Source of the DNA: Cannabis sativa
Taxonomy: Eukaryota; Streptophyta; Magnoliopsida; Rosales; Cannabaceae
DNA length: 64,000 nucleotides
NCBI RefSeq assembly: GCF_029168945.1
Contig: NC_083607.1
Coordinates: 41,525,257 to 41,589,256 of the forward strand
Direction of reading: 5' to 3'
Under the pieces are notes generated by a model, which worked only from the letters and a program-made list of their open reading frames with translations, made no database searches and had not been told where the DNA came from. This document shows positions 36,889 to 47,401 of the stretch, one piece after another. The stretch's first letter is position 1. Each line of letters begins with the position of its first letter. Position numbers and translations under genes: made by a program.

Positions 36889-37260
36889 TTTTGGTACTTT
36901 TATTAAGAGTTGAAGAAAGATTTGATACCGACGTTGTGTACTACAATGATAGTAGCCACTAGAACCACCACCACTAAACCTACTGTTCGTGGTGGGAACA
37001 CCACCATAGATGATGTTGATCTCTACTACACAAGCCAAGATGATGTTGTCTGCAAATCTTATGAAAAGATCACAAGTGTGGATCACCTTTCTGTCATATT
37101 TATGGATTATGAAAGACTTGATTGGTCTGTTTCTAGATGTCGTGAGTGCTCACTTGCATTTTGGATCCAAGCAATAAATTTTGTATGTTCTTGCGCAAGA
37201 CTTTTTGACCTAGTATTGGAAGTTGTTTCTAATTGCATAGAAACTAAGCACACTTTGTAG
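36889..37260 (+). pseudogene. Primer region and gag start of element C (fragment)
   Basis: The diverged primer region is followed by a leader (GAAGAAAGATTTG) and an ATG at 36943 or slightly before. This opens MIVATRTTTTKPTVRGG, a Thr-rich start like other Tat gag N-termini. Recognisable resemblance fades after about 37060. The rest of the open frame to 37260 overlaps a minus-strand remnant and is doubtful. Confidence 0.4.
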
Positions 37261-37562
37261 TGTTTCTTTGTCCTTGTATATTTGTGCTTCTTCTATTTCA
37301 GGATGTTGTGAATCTGTGATTAGTAGTTTGTCATAATCTGTGATTTCTGTCTCTCTGTCTTAGTTGTTTTCCAGTTGATCAACTATTTCCTCTACCACAA
37401 TTTTTTCATAGTCCATGAAGTCGAACGTTTTTTCACCATCTTCCAAAATTGTGCCTTCCAATGTATGTTGTTAAGTTGTTGATTCTTTTGTTGGTTGTGC
37501 ATTGTCTTCCATTGTTTCTATTGCATATGTTTGTTCAACTAATGAGTTGTTATTTCCAAGAA

Positions 37563-37800
37563 TCATGGATTGATGGTTGTTTTTGTATTGCTGATCGCTT
37601 TCACACATAATGGATATGCTGTGAAGTCAAGTTCCTTCAGTTTTAGTTGTATGTAGAAATTTAGAATTTGATCATCCTTTATCGTCAACGGTTGGTATCC
37701 TTCTTTCACTTGGTATTTCAGTCGTAGGATAGTGTTTTCTTGGTTGCATTCTAGGATTTCTTTCAGCTTGTATATTAGTTCATCATATTTACAATCCATT
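37563..37800 (-). pseudogene. MULE-type transposase N-terminal (PB1-like) domain remnant
   Basis: The minus strand encodes MDCKYDELIYKLKEILECN, then LRLKYQVKEGYQPLTIKDD, QILNFYIQLK and DFTAYPLCV. This is the ubiquitin-like N-terminal domain that precedes the DDE domain in many plant MuDR-type transposases. The reading then meets stops toward 37.1 kb and no catalytic domain or terminal inverted repeats were found. An untranslated leader may extend to about 38.8 kb. Confidence 0.55.
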
Positions 37801-37869
37801 GAGATATATTGCCCACTAGCTTAATAATTTGCAAAATTCATTCGATCATCAAATTGTCCATTACAAAAG

Positions 37870-40749
37870 ACTAGGAATGAAATTTCGTATTTTTTCCTCA
37901 GATTATGAAATTATTATTATTGCAAGTCAGCTAATTTGAAATTATATTAAATCTGTAAATGCTTTTGTTATAAATGATTCTGAACATTTTTGTTAAAAAC
38001 TTAAAAAACAAAAATTAAAATTATCTGTATGAAGTAGAAAAGAAACTTACTTCTATCTGCTTTCTTCTATTCAAGTCATGTCTTGCCAATTTTGAACCCT
38101 ATATTTTACATTAGTTTTTGTTTGTATCACAACTGTTTTGCAACTATCGTAAAACTAACATGCAACTAATTAGCAACTAGTTGAATAATTTCATAAAACT
38201 AACCATGTTGTAGAAATATTTTTGAAGTGATATCTCTTTTTAGCTATCAAATGAAATACCTGCAATATTGATAAACACCATTATGAAATGATAGTGCAAC
38301 TATAAAGCAACCTAAAAAATCATGGAGCATACTTCTACTTACGTAGCTGTAGATTCATTCGAATTTTCTTTTCTTTTTTTGTGTATAAATTAATATATTC
38401 AATATTAGAAATCTGAAATCAACGACAATGCAATTGGATATACCTTAGATCTATTATCCATGCTTTTTTTTCCCTGTATTTGTATTATACCTGATTTGAA
38501 TTGATGGGGAGCTCCAGATCTGTTTGTTAGAGATCTACATTATATGAGTCTGATTTTCGATATTAGGAGGAGTTGTTTTGTTCGAACAAAACTGAAATAC
38601 AATGTTGAATTTCAATTTTGACCTAGTTTCTCTACTCTTATTTTTATCAATTTCAGATTCAATCGTTTTGTGTCTTCGTTTCTAGTGAACTCGCCAAAAT
38701 TAATGGTGGTCTTCTTCCTGATCTCATTTCATTTCAGCTGTGTTGCTGGTTTGAATGATCGAAGCTTTTTATTGGTGATCATTCTATTTCATGCGGCTGA
38801 AGGTTTAGAGGAGATAGTATTTTTGTAATTATTTGTTTGTGGCTATATAATTGTTGAAATGGCCGACCCACTATATTTTAGTAATTTTTTTTTGCCTTTT
38901 TTGCCTTTTCTTGTTTTTTTTCGGTTTATATTAACGAATATTAAACATATTAGAAAATATTACTCATTATCTATTCTATATAAAATGTGCTTATATAACA
39001 GAATTCTTAGTTTATGAGAAATTATTATGTGACTTATTTTATTTTATTTTAATAAAAAATAATTTTATTCTAAGATATTTTATTATAATAATAAAAATGT
39101 ATTTTCAAATTTTGATGTTTGCAGTTAATTAGTTTAGAGTTATATGATATTTTTAAGAGTGTTGGCCTTTGGGTCTCTTAATTTATATATTTTAATCTAA
39201 CTACCCATGTATGATGCAAAAGGAATACGCAGGTTCATACATTCCACTTTTCTTTATTTCATTGAAAAAAAATAAACAAAGTACAAGAAAGTCAAGGTTG
39301 TGTTTGGAAGAAATGAGATAATGAAGGTTCTGAACATTTTATAATCCTTAAGGTATAATTTTTTTTTCTTTATTTTTCTATATTTCTTTTTTAAAACTGA
39401 ATAATGATTTCTGTATATAACATATTAGACATAAACACCTACTTGTCTTTTCACCTTGCAAAGCTCTTCAAAAAACGATGAGTATTCTTGTATTTAATAA
39501 TACTGACTACTCTAACTTCATCAGTTTATAGTTCTAAATTATTCAAGCACTAAATTATTCCAAAACAAGTTGATTGTGTCATGAATTTTAATTACTTTTG
39601 TCATTCTATAAAAAGTTAAAAGTTTTAATTGTATTTTTAGACATCCTTATAACAACACAAAATTGGTAAGGTATTACATTTTATTCTTTTTATTTGTGTC
39701 TAAAAGTGATAAGAAAGATAGATACATCTTTCCTATAATATAATTTCAGTTAAATAATGTTCATCTTATGTTCTCATAGACATGTTTTCAAATTAAGATT
39801 AACTTACTAGATGAGTATGAATATATTAATATTAGCTTATTATTTATTATTAATAACAATGTGCATATAATAGATTTATATATACATGTTATACTTATCA
39901 ATTCGTTCAAATAATAATTCAAAATTGTTACAAAATTCTAAAATGAAAAATTCACTGAAACTTAAATAAAACTAATATTTACGTGACTCGACACTACCAT
40001 ATTCAATTTATCAACGAAAAAATGGACAACTTAATTATATGCGGACTCGATTAGAATGAAAAGTGTATAATATAAAAATTACACTATTGTCTCTGATGAA
40101 GCAAAGGAAGATTAAAATACCTATCCATGAGTATCATTATTTTTCTTATCTATAATTTTTAGACAGATGTTATCTTCAATTATCAACAATTTAGAGTTTA
40201 TTTTTAGATTAACTTAAGACAATATTTAAATTATCAAGCTTTTTTAAATACTAATATATTGCATCTGCTATGTTTTTTAATTGTTAAAATTATAAATTAT
40301 ATTATTTAGATATACATAATAATAATTTCACCTAATAATTAATAATATTTTTTTTTATTTTTTCTTTAATTTTTAATTATATCACTTTTAAATAAAGTAT
40401 TTTTTACTTAACATAAATTTTAGTATAGGTGTGGCACGTAACTTTTGCTAGTCTACTTTAAGATTTAAAGTAGGATCAAGTATGTTATGTATTTGAAGAA
40501 ATAAATAAATAAAATAAATGAACATTCTATAATTATATATGTATAAAAAACAAGGTCTTCAATTAATGTATTTTAATTTTAAAATTTTAAATGAGGTGTC
40601 AACCTTTAATTGGGTACATAATATGAGATAAATTTTTGACAGGGATCTTCGTTCGTAAAGTTGCGTCATGTATATATAGTAGTTTAGTTAATTAAAATTA
40701 AGTTTGACTTTGTTTAAGCGTCAGTGATAACAAAGCTGTAATTGAAACA
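37870..40749. other. AT-rich DNA, no gene recognised
   Basis: I see no ORF or repeat boundary I can support. The part up to about 38.9 kb has a base composition and short polypyrimidine runs like an upstream leader of the MULE remnant. From 38.9 kb it is AT-rich intergenic DNA. Confidence 0.4.
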
Positions 40750-40759
40750 AAAGTTGTTA

Positions 40760-40899
40760 TAACTACTTCGGGCTAGCTCAAGTGGCTATAGGTGAGTGTT
40801 TGAGTGTTGGAGGTCCTGGGTTCGAATTCCAAGTAAAACATGTTGTAATATGTAAACGCTTAAATCAAAAAAAAAAAAATAATAAAAAAAAAAATAACT
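40760..40899 (+). mobile_element. tRNA-derived SINE with 10-bp TSD
   Basis: Box A (TAGCTCAAGTGG, 40774-40785) and box B (GGTTCGAATTCC, 40819-40830) of a Pol III promoter lie 34 bp apart. A short body follows, then an A-rich tail. The element is flanked by aaagttgtta at 40750-40759 and 40900-40909. A cloverleaf does not close downstream of box B, so this is a SINE, not a tRNA gene. SINEs are mobilised by LINE proteins. Confidence 0.85.
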
Positions 40900-40909
40900 A
40901 AAGTTGTTA

Positions 40910-41855
40910 CTATAGTATATTATTTCAATATATAAGTTAAGTCATGAATCTCATGGAAATTGTTAAGTGCTTCTGTTATAATTATTTCAGATTACCGTAA
41001 TGTAAATTTCTGACAACATTCTTCGATTTCTCTCGATCGATTTAGTTTTACCAAATTGAATATTATATATAATTTTTATATATATATAGCAATTACCATA
41101 CGGATGAAAATATATGATCAAATTAAGTTGAATTTAAATTAAGGAAGTTGCAAAGAATTAACCATTTATGTTGGTAGTAAATTGGGTTGAAACTGAAACG
41201 GTTGCCTTGTTGCGAATGCGATAAGCCAATACTTAAGAAAGTCTTATACAAAAGCTTTGTCTAATTTACGTTTCACATGTGGCTTGCCACATTGATATGA
41301 ATCATCAACTTGGACATTTAATAATATACACCTAATCATATCTTGTGCAAACCAGGTCCAAGTATGTATTCAGACACCATTAAAATACATACAAATTAAC
41401 TTGAAAAAACTTGGAAATGTTTATCTATGTATATAATTGGACCTTTGATAATATACATAATCATATACGTACTATTACTATTATCCTTTATAAAATTGAT
41501 GAACGTGTTAACCAGTCAGGCCTTCTTATAAACAGCTGACATTTCCTTCCTGGAAGCTTAAAGAATATATGTACATAATCTCATATAATATATCGATTAG
41601 TCATATTTAGTATTTTGCTTGAAAATATAGAAAATCTCAGGAAAGTTCAGCTGCTTGAGGTTCTCATTTTATAATTTCTTTGAATGATTCTGAATCATAA
41701 TAGCTAGAGACGTTATTCTGATTGAAACATGGGAGAAAGTACCCGTAATTCATATTGTATAGTTTATTGATACAAGTTAATTCACTTCAACATCATAATT
41801 ACTATGAAAAAACAGCAAAGGTATACACCAAAAACCTTCATAACATTTGTAAGTT
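40910..41855. other. AT-rich DNA, upstream region of the small ORF
   Basis: No coding region seen. A short palindrome-like stretch, CACATGTGG with CCACATTG, is near 41275-41300, but its role is unknown. Confidence 0.35.
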
Positions 41856-41861
41856 GATGAG

Positions 41862-41869
41862 TATATAAA
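41862..41869 (+). promoter_or_regulatory. TATA box of the lysine-rich small ORF
   Basis: TATATAAA lies 113-120 bp upstream of the ATG at 41982. A start near 41895 would give a ~85-nt leader, which is A/C-rich and typical of plant 5' UTRs. Confidence 0.5.
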
Positions 41870-41981
41870 GACAGATAGACTCCATAATCACAAGCACACA
41901 AATTCTTAACGGTGAATTAATTAACCTTTTACAAATATACTTCTTCTAGCTTATTGTTATTGTAAATTAGTTAAAAGCAAA

Positions 41982-42185
41982 ATGCCTTCCCCATATTCTC
42001 ATTTTAGTCCTCAGGACCTCTTACATCAAAAGAAGAGTGACGATCGAAAGAAGGGTGACGATGAGAAAGACAGGAAAGAGAGGGAAAAGAAAGAGAAGAA
42101 GAGCAAGGACAACAAAGATAAGAATAACAAAAAAGGTGGATCGAACGATAAATCCCCTCAAAATTTATTCGGAAGGAACAACTGA
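41982..42185 (+). CDS. Small lysine-rich, highly charged protein (67 aa), unknown
   Basis: A single-exon ORF starts at the first ATG after a good TATA box. Residues 1-16 are S/P/H/F-containing (MPSPYSHFSPQDLLHQ). Residues 17-54 consist almost entirely of K, D, E, R, N and G (KKSDDRKKGDDEKDRK and onward). The tail is SPQNLFGRNN. There is no signal peptide, membrane segment or known domain. It is predicted to be disordered and basic. It is the only non-transposon ORF here with promoter context, and no transposon sequence overlaps it. It could be a lineage-specific gene, a fragment of a larger disordered protein, or a chance ORF. No canonical AATAAA was seen close downstream. Confidence 0.45.
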   Translation: MPSPYSHFSPQDLLHQKKSDDRKKGDDEKDRKEREKKEKKSKDNKDKNNKKGGSNDKSPQNLFGRNN

Positions 42186-42674
42186 TTTAATAACGAAAAT
42201 ATTTCTAATATACCAATCCATACATGTTTCATAGGGGGCTTACATTAGTATCTACATATATTGGAAAAGTTTTTTAATTACACATGTAAATATTTACTTA
42301 TTGTTTCTACTTCGGTATAGGATTTAAAAATATGTATAGGGTACTTGTTAGGATATATAGTTCTTATTTATATATTCTTTAAGGATTTGTGTTTTATTTT
42401 AATTATAATTGATCTATGTGAGGGTGACTATTGGTTACATTTTTATTGTAACCATCATGGTCACATTTTTCTTTTACCTATAATAGCAGGTTACCAATAG
42501 GTAAAATTCTTTTTTTTTTAGAATCAATTAATTATATGTCTCTCTCTTCTTTCTCAACGTAATCTATTTTATTTTTTACTTTTTAATATTTAAATAAAAA
42601 AATTAAATAATCAAGTGTAATACCTCTAAATTAAAATTATAAGTATAATAAAATTTTAATTATGAAATTATATG
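42186..42674. other. Downstream of small ORF, AT-rich
   Basis: Contains a weak inverted pair, CTATTGGTTAC near 42428 and GTTACCAATAG near 42490, about 60 bp apart. Otherwise no feature seen. Confidence 0.35.
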
Positions 42675-42928
42675 TGTTAACACAGATTTTCGTTAACCAA
42701 ATTTGAGCCTCACGGTAATAATTTCACATAGAAAAAATAAAACCTATAGAAAAATAATATATGAACACAGGGTTTTTTATGTGGTTTTGCAGTTAAAATT
42801 CTGCATAGTCCACGAGTCAATCTTATTCAAATTTTTGAGCATTTTTCAGGGCCTCTTTCATATGAGTTTTTTTGTCCCCTTTCTTGATCTTGTCTGCCAC
42901 TATTTGTAATTACATAGTGGGCAGTAAT
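42675..42928 (-). repeat. LTR fragment related to element B
   Basis: On the minus strand it reproduces the last ~250 bp of B's LTR, including AAATTTGAGCC, the GACTCGTGGACTATGCAGAA block and the TAACTGCAAAACCAC block, and ends AACA. It starts TGTTAACACA on plus. A CACTA terminus interrupts it at 42929 and I did not find the continuation. Confidence 0.8.
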
Positions 42929-43401
42929 CACTATTACAAAAAGTATAATTCACGTCAGTTATAAGTGTGATTTAAAGAATTTACGTCGGTTAAAAAAACT
43001 GACGTATATATCATAATCGCAAATAGTCTTTTATTAATGTCGTTTTTGAAATGACGCAAAAAATAATTATCTACATTTAAAAGCCGACACAAAATATGCA
43101 CTCTTCTTTTTTATCTTCTGCGTCGGTTTGGAAATGACAAAAAATTATTTGTGCCATTTCCAAACCGTCTCGAAAAACTTATTACGTCAATTCAAAATTG
43201 ACAAATAAATTACTGAAATATTTTTTTTTTCACCTATTACGTCGGTTATAAAATGAAGCATAAATGTAGAAAAGGGGAAATTACAAATTTTCATTCAATT
43301 TTTCCCACCTGCATTATCAAATTTCAGAATGATAATCAAATTAGATAATTCTTGTACATTAACTCGCTCAAAAACACAAATTAATTATCTACTGATATTG
43401 A
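42929..43401. mobile_element. Terminal part of CACTA transposon 1
   Basis: CACTATTACAAAAAG at 42929 is a CACTA-superfamily terminus. It is followed by subterminal repeats of ACGTCGGTT and its complement AACTGACGT (about 42951, 42983, 42999, 43118, 43240). These are expected transposase-binding motifs. The transposase remnant of the same superfamily lies at 46004-46718 on the minus strand, so this would be the 3' terminus. The opposite terminus was not found. Confidence 0.75.
43179..43401 (+). repeat. 223-bp direct repeat, copy 1
   Basis: The stretch from TTATTACGTCA to CTACTGATATTGA recurs at 45781-46003 with about ten differences. It includes CACTA subterminal motifs (TATTACGTCGGTTATAAAA). 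The copies flank 2.4 kb that contains a gypsy-like solo LTR. Confidence 0.85.
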
Positions 43402-43881
43402 AAACAGAATCAACAAATAACGCCGACACATTAAAGGATTGCATTGAAGAAGAAAAAGACCGCGTATCTTTACAAATTATAATTAAACTTGACTGAATGT
43501 CAGTAAAGATCAATTCAAAATATCTTTACTGAATGTGTGTAGGTTTGGAAAAGTTTGTCATTCTTCGTCTGGATAATTGAAATTGACTGAATGTGAGTAA
43601 AGATCAATCTGCCCACCCCTGTAACTTCCACATTTCTTTTTGGTTTTTTCATGTCGAAAAACCTTAAAGAGAATATAAAAAGAAGAGTATGAGATTACAG
43701 ACTTCAAGAACGCTACAGAATATAAAACTCAGTGATTACTGGAACATCATCTAATGGGCTTCTAAAACAAATTAAACAAATACCTAGGCATTAGAATCAA
43801 CCCAAAAAACAAAAACGAAAAACATGTAGTCTTTATTATAATATTTGATGTGTTGTTAAATTATATTAAATAGGCTTCAAT

Positions 43882-45772
43882 TGTAACACCCTAACTAGCA
43901 TAGGCGTGTTGACGTGATTTTAAACGTACTGTGCAGCTCGTTGCTAATCAACGAGGTTAATGAAAATCGTGATTCATTAAAATTTTTCTTATTTAATTAA
44001 ATACTTGTAATATAGCATACAAATTACTTTGGGATCCCATTTACAAAACGCTTTACAAAAAGTCTGCTATTCAGTATAAAATATTTGTCACCCAGCGACT
44101 AACTACAAAAGCCATGATTTCCCGAGGATCGAACGCTCCAGGCCTAACCGCCCCGACATGTACAATCTTCATCTGCTCATCCTCACGGTTCCTCAGCTTT
44201 GGCCTTGCCCTTACCTACACATAAACATAGCACTATGAGTCGACAGACTCAGTAAGAAAAGCATAAATCATATAACATACATATATCCCGGGTTATGATC
44301 AGACGCCCATACCCCTGACCACAACCCTAATCCACGTGTCGCACACGGTGCTGAGTCTCGAACGTTCGTACGACGGTACTTTGGACATAGTAACAGCCTA
44401 TACTCGGTACACTATTCATACTCTCGCCGAACCCATGTGTTACTGTATCAGCCTATACTCGGTATGTCAGTCATACTGTGAGCATACCGATGTGATACGG
44501 TCAAATCGTACAATACCATTGACCATAATATCAGCCTATACTCGGTACGCTAGTCATACTCTAGCTGTACCGATGTGATACTGTCGGATGGTACGAAGCC
44601 AACATACATATCTAATGTAATCTAACAGGCTTCCTAACATGCACGCTAAACATGTAAATACATAGGCATACTGTTATACTAATCTTACCTTGATTCCGAA
44701 TTCAGGTGTGTCGGTCAACCTAAGTGGAACTATTTGCTCGGCAAATTACAGGCTCCTAAATCACATTAATCACAACACTGATAAGTGACACGCTAAATCA
44801 CTTCCCGGGGACTTAAACTGTAAACTAAGAGTTTCCCTATCGATAAATAACATGGCAATACCCTAATTAACACAAAAAATGGGAAAACTAGGGTTCCCAA
44901 CTTTGTCCCCAACCGGTAAACCGGTTCCCCAACTGGAATTCCGGTTCTGGGAAAAATTCCTGGAAGCCAACCGGTAGACCGGTTCCTACAGGCCTCCCTG
45001 AACCAGAATTCCGGTTCAGTGCAAGAAAAGTTCAAAATTTCATAACTCATGCAATTCAAACCAAACTCTCCAGACCTGCTAATTAGACCCCAAGGAACAT
45101 ATTCCAAGTGATAAAACAAAGCTTCATACACAGAAATGAATTTCACCATTAAAGGTTCAAGATTGAGTTCAAAATTCAAAACTTGACTAACCCTTCACAC
45201 AGCCTCTAATTCATGCATTTATCCACATAAAAACTCAAAACTAAGCCTCTGAATATAACAACAAACAACTACAGCAACTACAGCAAGCTTAATAACATTT
45301 CACTCATAAAACTAAAGTTTGAGTTCAAAACTCCATACTTGCTTAAAATCAACTAACATTAATCAAAACCTGTTCTAATCCACTCAATTAAACATATTTA
45401 AGCTTTAGAAAACAACAATAAATAATAACAACAGCCACAGCCACAAAATCATCAAACATGCAACAATTCATTTTTCTTAAACTTTAAGAAAACAAAGAGA
45501 AGCTTGATCAAAGATTACCTCAACTTGAATTACTCTAAGATTTGATGAAAACTTGCTGAATTGATGAACCAAAACAAACCCTCGCAGCCCTAGGATTTTC
45601 GAGAGAGAGAAATAGAGTTTGAGAGAGGAAGAAATGAGGCTTTTTCCTTTTTTTTTGTTTTTTTGAAAAATGAAGAGATAACATACCTTTTTACTTCAAT
45701 TAATTTTAGCAAAACTTAGTTAATAAAAACTAAAAATAAAATGCCACTAAGTCTACTAAATGACAAAATACA
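43882..45772 (-). repeat. Probable Ty3/gypsy solo LTR (~1.9 kb)
   Basis: On the minus strand it would run from TGTATTTTGTC to CTAGTTAGGGTGTTACA, a common ending of chromovirus-type LTRs. A leader-like exon (45.60-45.51 kb, CT-rich then AGTTGAGGTAATC, a splice-donor form) and repeats at 44394-44600 lie within it. No gag or pol is present. Its flanks (tcaat and aattt) do not match, so the borders are uncertain. Confidence 0.5.
44394..44600. repeat. Three imperfect repeats with core CAGCCTATACTCGGTA
   Basis: The core starts at 44394, 44449 and 44532. Each is followed by a CATACT box and CCGATGTGATAC or a variant. The unit length is uneven (55 and 83 bp). Confidence 0.8.
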
Positions 45773-45780
45773 AATTTTTT

Positions 45781-46003
45781 TTATTACGTCAGTTCAAAAT
45801 TGACACATAAATTACTGAAATATTTTTTTTTCACCTATTACGTCGGTTATAAAATGAAGCATAAATGTAGAAAACGGGAAATTAAAAATTTTCATGCTAT
45901 TTTTCCCACCTGCATTATCAAATTTCAGAATGATAATCAAAGCAGATAATTCTTGTACATTAACCCGCTCAAAAAACACAAATTAATCATCTACTGATAT
46001 TGA
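45781..46003 (+). repeat. 223-bp direct repeat, copy 2
   Basis: Matches 43179-43401. It directly abuts the truncated CACTA transposase reading on its right, so this is the join of CACTA terminus sequence to transposase after an internal deletion. Confidence 0.85.
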
Positions 46004-46718
46004 CAAGACACTGCATACAGGACAAGACACTGCATTTTCATACTCACCATAAAACAAGGCACAATCGTATTGACAAACGTCAATTTGCTCATAGCCCAAG
46101 CCCACCTCACAAAGAAGCTTCCTTGTTTGGTAATAATTCATTGGACAATGATTACCCTCGGGCAATATCTCTCTCAAAAACTCCAAAAGATCGTCGAATG
46201 ATTTATCTGTCCATTTGTTAAGCACTTTGAGATTCATCAACTTCACCATCACACTTAAGATAATTTTTTTTACAATTATTACACATAGGCTTACGAAGTG
46301 ACTCAAACAATGCATCATACTTGTCATCCACGTTAAATGGAGATTCATCATTGAAGTCACTAGTAGGACCAATGTCAAAATACTTACTACCAATATCATC
46401 ATGAAGACCTGCATCCAAATCATCATGATTTGAATCTTCAACATTATCCTCGGTATCAAATAATCCTTCATCTTCCACTTCCTCTATTTGCTCACCATGG
46501 TGATACCACCTTGTGTAACTACTAAGAAATCCATGAATGATCAAATGCAATTTTATCACATGCATGTATTGTGATTTTTTATTCACGCATCGACAACAAG
46601 GGCACAACACCATCCCATTAGAGTCCATAGAATGTCTTGCAACACTAATGAATTCATTCATTCCAGCAGCATATTCTGCTGAAAGTTTATTTGGTATGTT
46701 TATCCAATGACGATCCAT
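46004..46718 (-). pseudogene. CACTA (En/Spm-type) transposase, N-terminal part
   Basis: It starts ATG at 46718 with MDRHWINIPNKLSAEY. The transposase-associated domain follows: GMNEFISVARHS, LCPCCRCVNKK, HLIIHGFLSSYTRWYHHGE. An acidic linker leads to YDALFESLRKPMCNNCKK. Near the eight-T run at about 46262 the frame shifts, and reading resumes with LMNLKVLNKWTDKSFDDLLEF, LPEGNHCPMNYYQ, then GLGYEQIDVCQYDCALFY and CPVC. This is the start of the Transposase_21 (TNP2) catalytic domain. It ends at 46003 where terminal repeat DNA begins, so the DDE core is missing. Non-functional. Confidence 0.9.
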
Positions 46719-47401
46719 GAAGCAACAATATGGCGTCCCTCTGGTAGAGTTGATGATGAACTCAAGAAGAGAGAGTGGGAGATTGATTTGGGGGAAGTGA
46801 AATGTACAAGAAAAGGATAAAATGGATGAGGAAATACATTTAAATTATGGTGTGACTTCTTTTGATTTGAGGTTTCTATAACAATCTAACTGAGAAATAA
46901 AAAAAACTAAATAAAAGGTTCAACTACTTATTCTGTATAAAAATTAAAAAGACAAATTAAATTAGGCTACATAGAGCGGTAACAACAAACAAACCATAAA
47001 AACTACACAACAAATAAAATAAAACTATACCTATTGGATACATAAAATCTAGTTATAAAGATCTACATATAGATTTCTAAACAGCTATATCATCAAGTAT
47101 AATCTATTGCTTTTCATTTTAGGATTTAAATTAAGTATGTATAGATAGCATGCATGAATATAATATGCCAAAACAAATAAACACATATTTTGATAATTTA
47201 TTTTATCTTCCATATTTCCATAAATGTGTCAATTGAATTTTATTGTATTTTCAAGTAACCAAGAAAGAGAAGAAAGAAAAATTAAAAACTTTAAAAATCC
47301 TTCATAAACAGCCAAGAATCACATTTCATAAAGAAAATAATAATAAGATGAGAAAAAAGAAGCCAAGAATTACCTAAACACGTAAAGCAGTAATAAAAAA
47401 C
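46719..47401 (-). other. Upstream region of the CACTA transposase
   Basis: No ORF seen. It is AT-rich DNA that should hold the transposase promoter and leader. E2 is inserted at 47402. Confidence 0.4.

Noticed and set aside
40774..40830. tRNA gene
   Set aside because: Pol III boxes are present but no acceptor stem closes, and there is a TSD and A-rich tail, so it is a SINE.
44793..45179. 128-codon ORF with PxGxGIPVGEPVYRL-like text, minus strand
   Set aside because: Inside the gypsy-like LTR. The repetitive ACCGGTTC/GGAATTCCGG content gives the open frame. No domain.
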